Shown here: piece after piece, positions 35,826-48,062 of the stretch
Layout of the letters: every line of letters begins with the position of its first letter
Position numbering within the stretch: the stretch's first letter is position 1
Assembly: GCA_003586115.2 (NCBI GenBank)
Contig: QVOM02000116.1
Span: 37,162,372 to 37,226,371, forward strand
Direction of reading: 5' to 3'
DNA length: 64,000 nt
Source of the DNA: Salvator merianae
Taxonomy: Eukaryota; Chordata; Lepidosauria; Squamata; Teiidae
Notes under the pieces: model-generated
What the model was told of the DNA's origin: nothing
Seen by the model: the letters and a program-made list of their open reading frames with translations, nothing else
The model's database searches: none
Translations under genes and position numbers: made by a program

Positions 35826-36496
35826 TATTGTATCCCCAGTACATTATTTCAGAACACTAAAAACAACAATGTTTATATGTCTTATAGAAGTTTAGAATTC
35901 AAACAAGTTTTAAAACTTTGTGGTACATCCATCTAAAAACAAAACCTGGTGTGCTTCCAGCATTATCCACCGTGTTAAATTCTTTATGAACTTCAAAGAT
36001 GCATTTATTTTCTGGAGACTGATAGCAGTTCTTAACCTGTTAAGAGTGTTATAGGTGGTGTAATACCAATGCAATTTTTCTTACTGTGTGCATTTGTTTC
36101 ATTGTTTCTTTATTCAGCCAGGTTTGCAAGGTTATTGCTACTGAAATTTACTATCTTCTCAGATGTTATAAATTGATGGGATGAGTATGTAGCATAAACA
36201 ATACCTTGCTTGTTATCTCAGCTCTGAAAATTGCTTACTACAAATATATCATCCATCACTTAGAAGTGTTAGTAATGGAGAGACTGCAATGCATGATAAC
36301 ACTCATCACCTTTTGTTTTCCACATCTAACACAGGGACACAATTTGATTTGTGCGGTAGCACTGCATGGTAAGAATTGAGAATGATCATCTCCCATATAT
36401 AAGCCGTCTGTTTTGCACCTGACTCTTGGATTGGACTTTAGGCTATGAGACCTTAGACAGGATTGTATGAATGATTTACCTTGTAGCAACTAATCT
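35826..36496. other. Intergenic, no recognised feature
   Basis: AT-rich, apparently unique. Confidence 0.45.
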
Positions 36497-36914
36497 TACT
36501 CCCTATTCACACTTACCTTAAACATCCTGAGCCAGGGCAGGATGCAGTCCATCACATGCTGGGACTGGTTGTCTCTGGAACAGGACAGAGCTATTGGTAT
36601 CGGGACAACCCATCCCATTCCATTCCCCGCCATCAGCTCTGAAATTTGGGCCAGCTTCAGAGCCAGCACTGGACCCTCCAAAAGTCAGGAACAGGGGGGC
36701 TATTTTGGTGGCACTCCTTAATGTGCCGCTGAAATGTGCCCCCTATGTCCTGGATCGGGGGGCTGTGAGTCTTCCCCACATGGTTCACTGTTCTGACCTG
36801 GACACTGTAGCAGGCCAGTAGACATCGTCATCAAGGTCTACCAGTGGAGTGGAATAGGACTCCGCACTCTGTCCTCCCTTATCCCATGCTAGTGTGTGGA
36901 AGAGGGGGCCTTGA
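36497..36914. mobile_element. Dispersed element of the CACACTTACC family, left part
   Basis: Starts CCCTATTCACACTTACCTTA. The interior has TGCCGCTGAAATGTGCCCCC. It ends in a TTATCCCATGCTAG arm (36879-36892) whose perfect inverted partner lies at 37287-37300, on the other side of an inserted element. Confidence 0.5.
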
Positions 36915-37272
36915 CTAGGCATGTGCAAAGTTCAGTTTGTGTTTGGAAATTCAGTTAAACAGTTTGTGTTCACAGATGTTCACGTCAAATTGAACATGTA
37001 GTGGTTTACAAATCCAGAAATTTGATCAAACAGAACCAGTCCTCCACATGTGAACATGAACAATTCAACCCATCAGTTTGTGTTCGCTGTGGTTTTGCTC
37101 TTGAAAAGGGCTTTTTTCAATGGGGGAAATGGTCATTTTTGTCTTCAAACAAGTTCAAAATCAAACATGAACAACCACTTGTTCATTTAAATGGTTCACC
37201 AGCAAACCAAACAAGTGAGTGTTTGGTTTGATGTTGATCTGAACACATGATTTTTATTCATGCAGACTTCTA
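36915..37272. mobile_element. MITE-like insertion with ATGTGCA-type termini
   Basis: Starts CTAGGCATGTGCAAAGTTCA and ends TTCATGCAGACTTCTACC, diverged inverted termini. The interior is full of repeated GTTCA/TGAAC words (TGTGTTCAC, TGTGAACATGAAC, GTTCACC). It sits between the arms of a 14-bp perfect inverted repeat, indicating nested insertion. Confidence 0.55.
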
Positions 37273-39230
37273 CCCCTGACCCTTTCCTAGCATGGGATAA
37301 CGTCCTGTGTGGATATACCATACCCTTTGGGCCCAATCACACTACATCTTAGGGCACAACAGGGAGTCGGACTGTTATTGACTTGATCACACTCATCTAA
37401 TTTAGTGCTCACTCAGTTTGTCTTTCTTTGTTGACAGTTTTCAGTTTCTCTGGCCTCAGTCCTGTGCTAGGGTACTTTTCCCATCTTCACTCTTTCCTTC
37501 CTTCTCCTCCCTTTGCCCTCTATGATTGGATGCAATCCCATCAGTTAACTTTGGCTTCTCAGGGAAGGGTAAGTCCACCTCCGTCTGTCCCCATCTTCCC
37601 AACTCCAGAGAAGCAGGATGGATTGTGCAGGCATGGATCTCATGGATGGGGGGGAGGGGCTAGGATGGTGGCATGCCTTTCCCAAATCAGGAAGGCACTT
37701 CTCAAGCTCTGAAGGCACCTTGGAGGGCTTGCACAACATGCTGCTCTTGCATTTGTGCTGGGGTAAGGCTGAAGTTCTCCCCACGTCTCTCTATGTGTCT
37801 TTCTTTGTGTCTCCCTAATGCAGCAAATATGCAAAATCCATCAGTGTGTGTACGTGCTTGTGTGCTCATGTGTATGTTTGAATAGAAAATTTTGCCTGTT
37901 GGGAAAGCAATGTGCTTTAAGTGATCCTGGAGAAGACCACTTCCAAGTGGGCACAGAAGAAGGGAGTGTGTGTTGTGCACTCAAGGAGGTTGCCTCTTAT
38001 GCTGCTGCTTCTTGGATCATGATTTTGAACAGATCCCAGCTGCCTGTGTCTATACCATGTTGTTTCCACTGCTGCCATTTTCAAATACTGTTTCTGCTAC
38101 CATTGTACTTTGATGGCAGGTGGAATTTGCTGGCCAGATTAGAGCTCTTCCGTCTCCAGTTTCCCTTTATCAGCAGGAGATTGAGACATGAAACACAACA
38201 CGCAACAAGCCGTCGGAGGGGCTTTTGACTCTGTGCCCTATTTTGTCTCCAAGTTTTGTGAAAATGTGCAATTCTGGAAAAATGTAAGCAGGGGAGCTGA
38301 TTGGGTTAGGGGAGTGAATATCCTGCTGGCACTCTGTCAAGCTTGCACACTGTTCCAAACAGTCTCGTCTTTGAATTTTCCTGCTTTGGGATTCTGGTCT
38401 GTCTTTCCCTGCCAGCAGAGTCACTTTTGCCCTCCCCTTGGCCTTCTACCAAGCCCCCTGTCTGCACTGTGCATTTTAGGGTACTCCTGAGCCATCTTAT
38501 GATGCTGGTCCCAGGACCACACTATGAAGATATTCATGGGGGACTTGATGTCATGTGATGGCTTGGACAATGTACTGTGCTGGTCAGAAATCTCTTCAAG
38601 AAGCCCAAATACTGCCTACAGCTCTCATTTGTCACTCCACTCTGTTTCTCCCTCCTGCCCTTCCAACTAAGGTGACTGGTGCTTGCCCAACTTTCAGATG
38701 ACTGTACAAGGTCTTCCTGCAATCCAGTCCTTGCCCAGTTGCTCCAATGGACAGCTGGGAGTGAGAAGGGGGAGGGAGTGTGTCAGGGAAGGCAGGGAGC
38801 AAAGGCTTCCCAGGAAAAAGTGAGGCCAAAAAGGGAATCCAGGCATGTCCCCTCCTTTTGGCAGCTCTCTGCAGGGTCGCTGGTGGGTCCTCTCAACAGC
38901 TCAAGGGCAAAGCAGAATTCACCTGGCAAGAAGTCAAGGGGGAGAGATAAAAAAAATGACGGAGGAAACCAGATTCATTGACTCCTTGTCCGTTTCACCT
39001 CTGAGTTTTTCACAATTGCACACTTGCAGCTTTGCATAACTGCCAAGATTTCCGTGGTTTTTATTTGTCTCTTTTGACAAACACCTTCACAGCACATTTT
39101 CAAAGCATTTTTATAACAACGCAAATATCTGCATGGGGGAAGAGAGATTTCTCTCTCTTTCTTTGCCCCCCCCTTTTCAATCTGATTTGCGACTGCAGAG
39201 GGAACCACAAAGACACACACGCGCATACAT
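37273..39230. other. GC-richer unclassified intergenic block
   Basis: Contains GGGCCCAATCACACTACATC at 37329, reminiscent of the 16526 element's terminus, and assorted repeat-like phrases (GGGGGGGAGGGGCTAGGATG near 37648). No coding evidence despite several overlapping open frames. Confidence 0.35.
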
Positions 39231-39330
39231 CCCTTTCCCTTTCCCTTTCCCTTTCCCTTTCCCTTTCCCTTTCCCTTTCCCTTTCCCTTTCCCTTTCCCT
39301 TTCCCTTTCCCATTCCCTTTCCCTTTCCCT
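39231..39330. repeat. (CCCTTT)n hexanucleotide tract
   Basis: 100 bp of CCCTTT units with one interruption near 39311. A pure pyrimidine strand opposite a pure purine strand. The long dipeptide-repeat frames it creates (GK and RE on minus, SL and FP on plus) are artefacts. Confidence 0.98.
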
Positions 39331-39399
39331 GTTGTGGGGCATGAAGAAAGTGGGGAACAATGCCTCCTGCCCCTCTAGAATGCCCACAAGGGCAAGCAT

Positions 39400-39860
39400 T
39401 GACTAGAGAGGGAAAAGGGTACTTTGGCGCCAATAGTCCTCTTCCGTAACCACGCGCTAGAAATATAACCAGACTAAGGAGCAGATACAGTCTCAGTGCT
39501 GGGATAATCTGAATACAAGATAGATTGGATTGATGCGGGGAATAGCTTGGATATAAATCAGAAAGGCATTTTTGGGCATGATCCCTGGGAACTTGGGACT
39601 GCTTCAGGCTGTCTTAAACTTTGGGTGCAATCGCAGCCTTTGGAAATGGATGCTGAATTTTGTAACTGATAGTTTTTCTTTTGTTTTGCAATAAAGTTTC
39701 TTTTCTTTCCTTTCCTTTTTAGAACAGACTGTATGTGTATTTGAACCAACTCTGCCTTTTTTGTTTGCTATGTTTTGTTCTGCAGACTGACCCCTAAGCA
39801 CTGGGTCAGCCAACACTGGCCCTGGCTGGATTTCCAATATGAATGCAGAGGAAATTCCTA
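39400..39860 (+). mobile_element. Possible solo LTR or LTR-like fragment
   Basis: Spacing resembles a retroelement LTR: TATA-like ATATAAATC at 39551 and, about 140 bp on, GCAATAAAG (AATAAA at 39690), then a T/C-rich stretch. Defined TG...CA ends and a target duplication are not evident, so this is tentative. Confidence 0.25.
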
Positions 39861-40439
39861 TAGGATGGTTCAGCCTTGCTATACCAAGAAACAGCCCATC
39901 TCACTTGGTTGCTGATTAGCAAGTGAGTACCATGTTCAATGGGTTTGGTTTTGTCCCAGGCCTCAAATGCTTGGCATTTGTACGAGCTGGAAGAGTCATC
40001 AAAGCCCCTGCATACAGCCCAAGCATCCTGCCTTTGTTCTGAGTCCTTGTGCGGTTTCGTTCTGACATGAGATATATTTTTTTGGAGAACATATTAAATA
40101 GTTCCTATCAGAACAGAAAGATAATACCATGTTTCAAATTATTTCAAGATTGTTTAATAATTAAATAAAAACAGTGGGAAAGAACTATGTCAGTCATCTG
40201 GGGGTGATAGTGGTGGTTCATAAATGGCACCCTGCTAAATATAAATGGGCTGAGCATTGCTGATTGTTGATTTATAGTCTTGGTGTACATATAGGCTACA
40301 TCCACACACAGTAAATGGGACAACACCGGGGAAATGAGGAGGCAGTTGCATACATCATGCCTGGGCTCCATTCCAGGATCTGGAACAGATTATTAATGTG
40401 AATGATAGAAAATGATAGAATATGCTGTACACTATGGTG
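39861..40439. other. Intergenic, no recognised feature
   Basis: AT-rich. 40260-40330 has GGCTACATCCACACACAG, which resembles a decayed TGCATCCAGA-type terminus. Confidence 0.35.
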
Positions 40440-41015
40440 GAAATTAAGGCATTTTCACACTTGCTGGTATACTGGATCAACAAATGCATCAGGACCCTCC
40501 CATCTGCACGACTGGGTGGTCTAAAGCAGGCCTCACCTTCTTCTAGTACACTGTGTCTGCACAGGGCAAAGCGTAGACTAGACCAGACCAGACTCTGCAA
40601 TGCAAAATGGCTGCCTGGTCTGGTATACTGGTAGACTTATTTAAAGAGGCCTACCAGTGTACTAGGCAGCAGTAAATCAGACCATGGAGGTGTTCTGACA
40701 TGGCATGTCTCTGTGATCCAGTATACCATGAGGGACCTATTTGGATGGTGCAACAAGGCACACCACTGAAATGGGTCCTCTGGGAGCTCTGAGGCCAGGA
40801 ACTTTTGTTCCTGAGCATCAGAGACTTTAGGGGCTGGCTCCAAAACTGGTATAAGCTTCAGAGCCTGCATAGGGCTGGGATAGAACAGCCATCCCACTGT
40901 GGACACCCTTGTTCTGTTCCAGGGACGGATCCATCTGCAGTTGAGACAGACTGTGTGAAACAGATCAGAGCAGGACTCTATGATCCAGACTATGAAAGGT
41001 AAGTGCAGAAAGGAC
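40440..41015. mobile_element. Composite of two small transposon families
   Basis: 40450-40680 carries CACACTTGCTGGTATACTGG and later CTGGTCTGGTATACTGGTAG and CCTACCAGTGTACTAGGCAG, inverted forms of the same word as in the 3526 element. 40700-41015 has CCACTGAAATGGGTCCTCTG and ends CTATGAAAGGTAAGTGCAGA AAGGACC, the inverted terminus of the CACACTTACC family. Confidence 0.5.
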
Positions 41016-41440
41016 CTTAGAGTCACCACATGGATTCCAAACTCAAGCTCTGTTATTTTTAATATCTGTGTAAGAGAGGGAATTTTAACAAGGGCAGTTT
41101 GCATTACAAACTATGTTGTCTGAAAGTCCCTTTTTTAATCCAGTATTAAATTATTGGATTCCATATAACAAACTTAATGAAAGTGCACTTTAAACAACGT
41201 ACCATCTGCTGCACCAGGATAGGTTAGTATAGAGATTCAGTGTGTACTAAGTCAAGTGAACAGAGTTTACAAGATATTCTCCTCCACACATTGAGGATAA
41301 AGGGGAGAAGCTGTTAGTGGTAAAGAGTCCAGAAGCCAAAGATTCAAAGGCAGCAGTACAAAGGAAAAACATTAAGGAAAATGACCTGTTCCTTCTCAGA
41401 TGTTTGTGTCTCAGCTCAGGGCTCGGAACACTGTGGCCAT
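41016..41440. other. Intergenic, no recognised feature
   Basis: AT-rich unique-looking DNA. Confidence 0.4.
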
Positions 41441-41444
41441 GTTT

Positions 41445-41660
41445 TGACTTCTCTCCGTGGGACCTGTAAGAGTGGCATCAGGCATCATGTCTTCATTTCT
41501 GGAGGCATGGCACACCCACCAAAGAGCTCAATGCTCTGTGCGCTACTTTGTTAATTGCCCACTTCACTGGTTGTGGATATGGAGAAGCACCCAGGGAGGG
41601 GAGAGCACTTCAATGGAGGCTCCCACCCCCAGGTGTCTCCTGTGCCGTGGAGAATAAACT
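41445..41660 (+). repeat. Unclassified dispersed repeat, copy 1
   Basis: Shares an ordered series of phrases with 59150-59412: GGCATCAGGCATCATG, GGCATGGCACACCCACC, AAAGAGCTCAATGC, CCAGGTGTCTCCTGTGCCGT, GGAG. No termini identified. Confidence 0.5.
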
Positions 41661-41872
41661 TGTGAAGCATCCATAAATGGTAGAGTGGCCATGTACTACA
41701 GTTTACTATCATCAGTCCTCTACCAGTTCATGCCCACTTCAAAGATCTCAAAAGATAACCAAGGGCCTTGAAGAGCTTCATCACATTCTCCTATACACCC
41801 AACTAAACAGACACAAAGCTCATTCTGCTTAAAGTCCTTCTTATTAAGCTGAGAGGCATCAGGTTTCCATTT

Positions 41873-42249
41873 AAACAAGAGCATTTACGTCTGTATTTGC
41901 ACATAGCCATAGCCATAGCCATGGTCCATGGGTCGGGATTGCAAAGATGGTAGAGGAAGAGTGATGGTCTGATTTGAAAGCTTTCCTTTATCTATCCTGA
42001 TCACTTTTTGGTCCATGCCCCACCTCTCCCATATTGCCCTTATAAATGTGTTCCCCAAACCACCATCCAAACAAGAGCATTTACGTCTCTATTTGCACAT
42101 AGACATAGCCATGGTCCATGGGTCGGGATTGCCAAGATGGTAGAGGAAGAGTGATGCTCTGATTTGAAAGGTTTCCTTTGTCTATCCTGATCACTTTTTG
42201 GTCCATGCCTCACCTCTCCCATATTGCCCTTATAAATGTGTTCCCCAAA
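41873..42249. repeat. Tandem duplication of a ~185-bp unit
   Basis: 41873-42059 and 42069-42249 are about 95 percent identical direct copies (AAACAAGAGCATTTACGTCT ... ATGTGTTCCCCAA) separated by 9 bp. Copy 1 carries one extra 6-bp ATAGCC unit. No open protein or known repeat is recognised in the unit. Confidence 0.95.
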
Positions 42250-43190
42250 TTGCCACTGCCTAGACGTATAAACCAATCCACATAAACTTTAAAGAAGCAC
42301 CCATTTTCTGTTGTTCTTTATTTCTTTAGTGTAAATGGGCAACCTCATGAGTTCCCAGTATTCATCATTTGCAGTAAACACTATGTTTAAGGAATGTTTA
42401 ATGTATTATTAGTTTGCACTGTTAATTTAAAGTTCATTATTGCTTGTATCAGAGCAACAATAAAAGAAAGTCTCTTTTTGCAGGGAAAAATCTGGTTTTA
42501 TTTATGTGAATATTTGTGCACTTACTAATTACTCAAGTCTGATTTATGCAGTTTTGTTGACATGGCCTGATTTGTTGTTGAGAAGGGTGTGTTTAAAAGT
42601 GTCATTAGCCACTAACCACACAGCTGGATGCCTGTCCACAACATGCGACAATTCTAGGCATACTTTATTGTTTTCTACTAACCAGATTTTCAGATGGGAG
42701 GATAATGTGGAAAATCTGCAACTCAGCATTATTTGTGAACATGCGTTTAGAAAATAAATTATGCAATCCTTTGCTTGTTCCTCTTTTCAGAGACAGTGAA
42801 GAATTCTGCATTGGCTGGTATATCAGACCAGCAAACGTACCAGGGGGCAGTGCAGAATTGTCTGGTGCTTTTTGTTTTTCTCTAAGTTATTTCTTCTAGA
42901 AAAAATAATTTTTAAAATGTGCTATCCTTCTTTCTCAGTATTGTTCCAAATCCACCAATATTCAATTCTGAGGAAGCCATTTAGTATCAGAACCAGTACC
43001 CTACCCAAAATAAGAACATCAAAAAGTACTTAGCGTTAGCTTAGCATTGCTGTCCCACATACTGCAAACTGATACTTATTTGCTTTATTTCATTTAATTT
43101 CAGGAAAATCAGCTTCTGTAAGGCCAACAAGCTCATTTTATGGACTGCAGCTCTCCCATATTTCTATCCGCAAGGTTTATTTGTGCATCA
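42250..43190. other. Intergenic with one small repeat trace
   Basis: Mostly AT-rich. 42806-42870 (TTGGCTGGTATATCAGACCA GCAAACGTACCAGG) is a fragment of the family inserted at 3526 and 40450. Confidence 0.4.
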
Positions 43191-43194
43191 TAAT

Positions 43195-43440
43195 TCAGGT
43201 GAGTTCTCCACACAGACATGGAGCAGACCACTCTGGGCCTGAATGCTTGCTTTGGCCCAGAAGTGGGGTGGAGTCAGCGCAAGCCATGCATTCTGGTCCA
43301 TGTAATCTCTGAGGTTAGGGAATGAAAATTCCCTGACATCCACTTTTCTGTTCAGGCCTATGAAGCAAAGCACTGGAAATGGGCCCAGAATTGGGCCATT
43401 TTTTGCAGTTTGCATCATAGACCTGGAACATAAGTTGGTT
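43195..43440. mobile_element. Probable fragment of the CACACTTACC family
   Basis: TTCTCCACACAGACATGGAG, AAGCACTGGAAATGGGCCCA and the general layout resemble the copies at 34.8 and 40.7 kb. Diverged, so uncertain. Confidence 0.3.
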
Positions 43441-46244
43441 CAATAGCTGCATGGTGGCTGCTGGAGTGAATCAGGCTCACCTATTGCAGTTTTTAGGTTG
43501 TTATGCCACGTTTGATAGATCTGCTTTGAATCTAAGCTTTTGGATATGGCTATGATATCCATTTTCAGAAGATATGACAGTTAGACACTATTGATGATCT
43601 CACGGACCCTGTCACCCTTCTTACAGATATTGGTGGCAAACAACTCTCATGTTTTGCTCCTGGCAGTCAGTCCTTTGAGTGGTTGTTGGCAATGAATTAT
43701 TGGCCCTTTCCAAAAGTCCTGACCTGCCTTTTGCAGAGAATGTGCTCCCAGGAGTGAATTTGCAGAGAAATTAGTCCACCTTATACTACCCACCTATGTG
43801 ACCTTATTTAAATAATTTCCCTATCTGCATTGCCAGTGTGATTAACTATGGGCAAGATCCATAGAATGTTAATAGTTGTCATTCCATTGAAACCATATGC
43901 AATTAGCTTTACCTCGCTCTCCAAAATGAATTCTGAATGAAACTGCATGACCAACAAGTTAAGGAGAGGTCAGAAAATGAAAAGTTAAATCACGTCTAGC
44001 GCGTTTGTGTTCAAGACAAGGACTCCACAATCTACTATCTTGTCTGAGACTCTTCTACCCTGTAATTGTCTGGTTGGCACAACCTGTCAGTCACCAGCAG
44101 CTCTCCTTTACTGTTTCAATGCTCAAGTGGATATCTGAGTAAAACTGGAAACTGACAACCCTAAAGTGAGTGCAGACATGCTCTTCTGCCCAAAACTGCA
44201 AACTGACAAGCCTAAAATGAATGCAGAAATGTTTGTCTGCACAACTCTGCAAGTAATAATAATAGTAAAAATGCAGAACTAAAGGTCTTGTTCGATCTGG
44301 ATCTCTTCACAGAGACTCTGTGGTGTTGGTGGCTGCCAGTTGGCTGGCTGAACCTATAGCCTTAAGCAATGGGTTTGTACTTCCTTTTCTTAAGTAGGCT
44401 GCAGAGCAGTAGAAAGCCATCTAGGCTCTCCAATTTTTCATGTTAACTCTTCCAGCCAAATCTGTGTGCACAGGTGCACCCTAGTCACCTTTGAAGGACT
44501 GGCATACCCACAATCTCATTTATAATAATTTACCTCTGCAAGGAGAAAAATTGAGACAAAGTTCTTTCACTCTCCCCTGGAACATCTGCATCCATACTCT
44601 GTAAATGTACAATATAAGCAAACCTGGAAAAAACCTGCAAAAAATGCAGTTCCAATTGAAAAATACTGCACATTTGACATGGAAATCTACATCTGGGTGT
44701 GATTTCAACACAGCTGAATCTAATATAATGCATGGTAAAACTTGCGTGTGGCTACTCCTTATGTCACTTTGATTTCATTAAGACACAAATATGAACTAAT
44801 ATGTAACATCAAATTATCAAAATATTGTAGAGATTCTTCTAACCAGGCGTGGGCAGAAGGAGAGATCTGAACTTTCTGCTAAATTTCTGTATGATTTGAA
44901 ATAGAAAACCAAGTCATTCTGCCTCCCAGGAGATTAACCTACATAACAGTGGATTTTTTTTAATTTTTATTTTTTGTAAATCTTGCCTTATGTTAGTTAA
45001 TTAATCTCTAAACCTTTTAGTTCCTATAAAATAATGGGGATTGGCTACTTTGTTCAGCCAGTTATAAAGCTCTGTTATAATCTCTGATCTATAATAAGTA
45101 GGGATATATTAGTAAGATATTCCAGTCTTTGGCTCATGAGGTTCAGTAAATAGTTGGGTCCATGCAGTAGATAGTTGGTTCCATCATGAAAAGTTGAATG
45201 GAAGTGAAACTTCCATGCAAAGCCAACTAGCCCATAAGGGCAAAGCAGGCAGTGCCTTATTATGCCCAATAATTCAGAGGGTGAGTCCATTTCCCTTCAA
45301 TTTTCATATGATTTTGAACAGATATACAGTTGTGTCTTACCTACATAGTCCTTTTAGCTTTCTTGCCCTCTGTAACACCAATCTCAATAGGCCCTGGCCA
45401 CCACTAGTTAAATGCCCTTTGAGCAACAGTTTGATGGAGCTCTGCTCCTTTTGCTACTATTTTGCAGTGGTTGGCAGTGATCTGTGGATCTTGATATTCT
45501 AGGAGAAAAAGAAATCAGATCCTATAAGATTCAAGCTTGATCAAGTTTGCTCCAGGCGACTGCAAGAAATAAGCACAGGCGTATGGCTATTTCTCTAAAT
45601 TGGAAACTAGTGTTGGGTGATGCTGTATCAGCATTCACCTCACCCTTATGCACAAGATCACAGGCACATATTTTAGGTAAGAATGATCCACAGCAATTTT
45701 GTGGACTATGACTAGAAGTGATGCCGTGTTTTCATTATGAGAGAGAAAGAGACAAAGAGTGCTGTGGTGTGGCTTTTCCAACAACATCTTGAATGTGTAA
45801 TGTTGCAATATTGTCTTCATGTCATTAATGAAAAACTCATTGTGAAGATGGCCTTGATGTCGAAAGTGGAAGGGAAAAGCAGCTGCATCTGTGATTCCTT
45901 GGCTCTGTGGTCTTCAATATCTTCTCTTTCATTTTTGTTTTTTTCAGGGTATTTTCTGGTGTGCTGAACCATGTTGCTCCACTCTTCTCTTAAATGTTTC
46001 TGCTGTGGTATTACACTGCAAAGCACAAAAATGGCTGAGAAATGCAGCATAAGGTGATGCCTGCCTGCGAAGCATTCTGATCCTAATATTTAACTTGCAA
46101 GTGACCACTGCTAGGACACTTGAAAGCTATAATCACAGTCAGAATTGCTGCTGGGAAACCCAGATCTGCAATGTTCTTCAGGCCACAGTTCCAGTCCTTG
46201 CACTTGATTCTGAAGAGGAATTTTGGCCCCTTCTGTTCTTCCCA
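43441..46244. other. Intergenic, no recognised feature
   Basis: AT-rich to moderate composition. 44140-44240 repeats the phrases AAACTGGAAACTGACAACCC and AAACTGCAAACTGACAAGCC with TGAATGCAGA/TGAGTGCAGA, a small imperfect tandem repeat. No gene signal. Confidence 0.4.
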
Positions 46245-46530
46245 TGCCATGATCTGGATGGGTCTATAGTGTGTCTAGACCAATGAGGCCTGCTGGTCCA
46301 GATCACAGCATGATGTGGTCTAGAACAACACTGTCCCATGACATGTTGGTCCAGACCAGCCATCACACCAGCCCCAAAGTTTGCACAAGCTTGGGGGTTG
46401 AATTCTGAGGGCCCAAAGGGCTAGGAATGAAAGTCCCTAGTCCTGGAGCCCCCAGGAACCCATTTTGGCAGTGTGCTTTGCTGCATTCCTGAGATGGGTT
46501 CCCCAGTAGTCTGGAAAATGGAGGCGTGCC
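46245..46530 (+). mobile_element. Dispersed non-autonomous element, sibling of the 18145 copy
   Basis: Matches 18145-18410 in order: CCAGATCAC...ATG, GGTCCAGACCAG, GGGCTAGGAATGAA, TGGAGCCCCCAGGAACCC, GCTTTG, TTCCCCAGTAGTCTGGAAAA TGGAGGCGTGCC. Same orientation. Confidence 0.6.
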
Positions 46531-48062
46531 TTCAGTTTCAAACCAGGATGCCACAGAAGCTACTAGGATTTCAGAATGCAAAAGGGGGCAGGAGGTGACA
46601 GTATGCAATAAACAGCCAATCACCTTAGTTGGGAACCTGACTGCTCATGAGCCAACTTGGCTCCTTTAAGCAGGGATGAACTCCAGGCAGGGATTGCCAA
46701 TGAAACAGACACAGTGGAGAAATGGGAGGGGGGCACCACACTGTTTGCATTGCACGTTTGATGCAGGCAAGCCCCTTCACCAGCTGTAGTAGGTCAGAAC
46801 CGACCTGGAGGAAGGGACACGGGCTGTATCCAGACAAGAGTTGCATCCAGACAGAATCTAAAACCCGTTATTATCCTGATACTATATATCCATGGCAATC
46901 CCAACATAGTCCCAGGATATAGGGGTGAAATTTTGGAATATCGTTTTTGCAGGGAAAAGTACACCCTACCTGGGTTTTTCCGCATAGCAATATTGCTTAC
47001 CTTGTCTGGTGCTTGCTCCTGGGTTTTTCCTTGAAGAAAATACCCACTGTGAAAGTGCAGGGCTGGGCGCTTGCACGCTGCTGGGTATTTTGCACCATTG
47101 AAGCTTTGTGGGATCAAGTACCAGAAAGCTTAGGGCCCAGACGTGCCCCGTGATTTTGCTCTGCTGCATTTTCCTTTCATCGTTTGGAGGCAGTCATGGA
47201 TCAAAAATGTCACGCCAATCAGCACAGGACAAAGGTGTATTTCTGCATTATGCACCTCCACAGTAAACAATACTTTGTCCAGTGGCTTGATCTCACTGAT
47301 TTCATAATAGGAATACAAACATTTCTGTAGTGGAAGAGAAGTTTAAATCCCTTGTCCAGCACAGCAGCTTCTCCTAGTTATTGGATTGAATACGTACATA
47401 CTACTATCTTCATACCTGACACGAGGCCTGCATATTGGGGAAAGGAGAGAATGCAGTGCTTGGCCATCAAAGGTTACCCACCCTGGTTTAAGTAATGATT
47501 TTTCTCCAACAGTTTTTAACAGATAAGTGCTCCTGCCCCTCGGATTTGAATAACAGCTAGATGCTGGGGGTACACATTCCTTTTGTTCAGGGAGGATATG
47601 CAAAAAGTCCCATATGCCTTTAATTCCAATTTAATACATATGAATTAAAATTATTCTGAAAAAACTAATTCCATACTAAATTTTTATTTTTCGGATTTCT
47701 TTTTCATGTTTCCTTTCGTTTAGAAAAGATTGCTTTGCTCAGCAGCTGAAAAAAACTTGAAGCAATCTGTTGAAAGTTCACAGATGGGGAAAGACAGTTT
47801 CAGAAAGACAAGGAAGGTCTCCAGTCTCCAGTAATGTGTCTTCTCTCAAGTCTTCTATCCTCTGATCACATTATTTTTTATTTCTTGCCTTCCACCTGTA
47901 ACAGGTATTAAATAAAAATGGCTTGGTTTCTAATGCATTATTTCTTCCCGAAACAGCAACTCTGCAGATAAGATTGGTACCCACTCTCTCAATCTATCCC
48001 TATATTGTCAGAGTTCTTTGAGCTGACTCTTCCCATTTCCAGACATTTTGCTACCTGACGTA
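46531..48062. other. Intergenic, unclassified
   Basis: Moderate GC. 46830-47170 contains TTGCATCCAGACAG and repeated CTGGGTTTTTCC, suggesting old transposon sequence without clear termini. Confidence 0.35.

Noticed and set aside
39424..39431. TGGCGCC word resembling a tRNA-Lys primer-binding site
   Set aside because: Only seven bases match, followed by AATAG and not the usual continuation, and it lies upstream of the LTR-like signals instead of downstream.
38975..39433. Long GK- or RE-repeat proteins on minus and SL/FP repeats on plus
   Set aside because: Purely the translation of the (CCCTTT)n tract in different frames.
41873..42249. Direct repeats considered as a CRISPR array or LTR pair
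   Set aside because: Only two long copies with a 9-bp spacer and no regular short repeats; a simple tandem duplication explains them.
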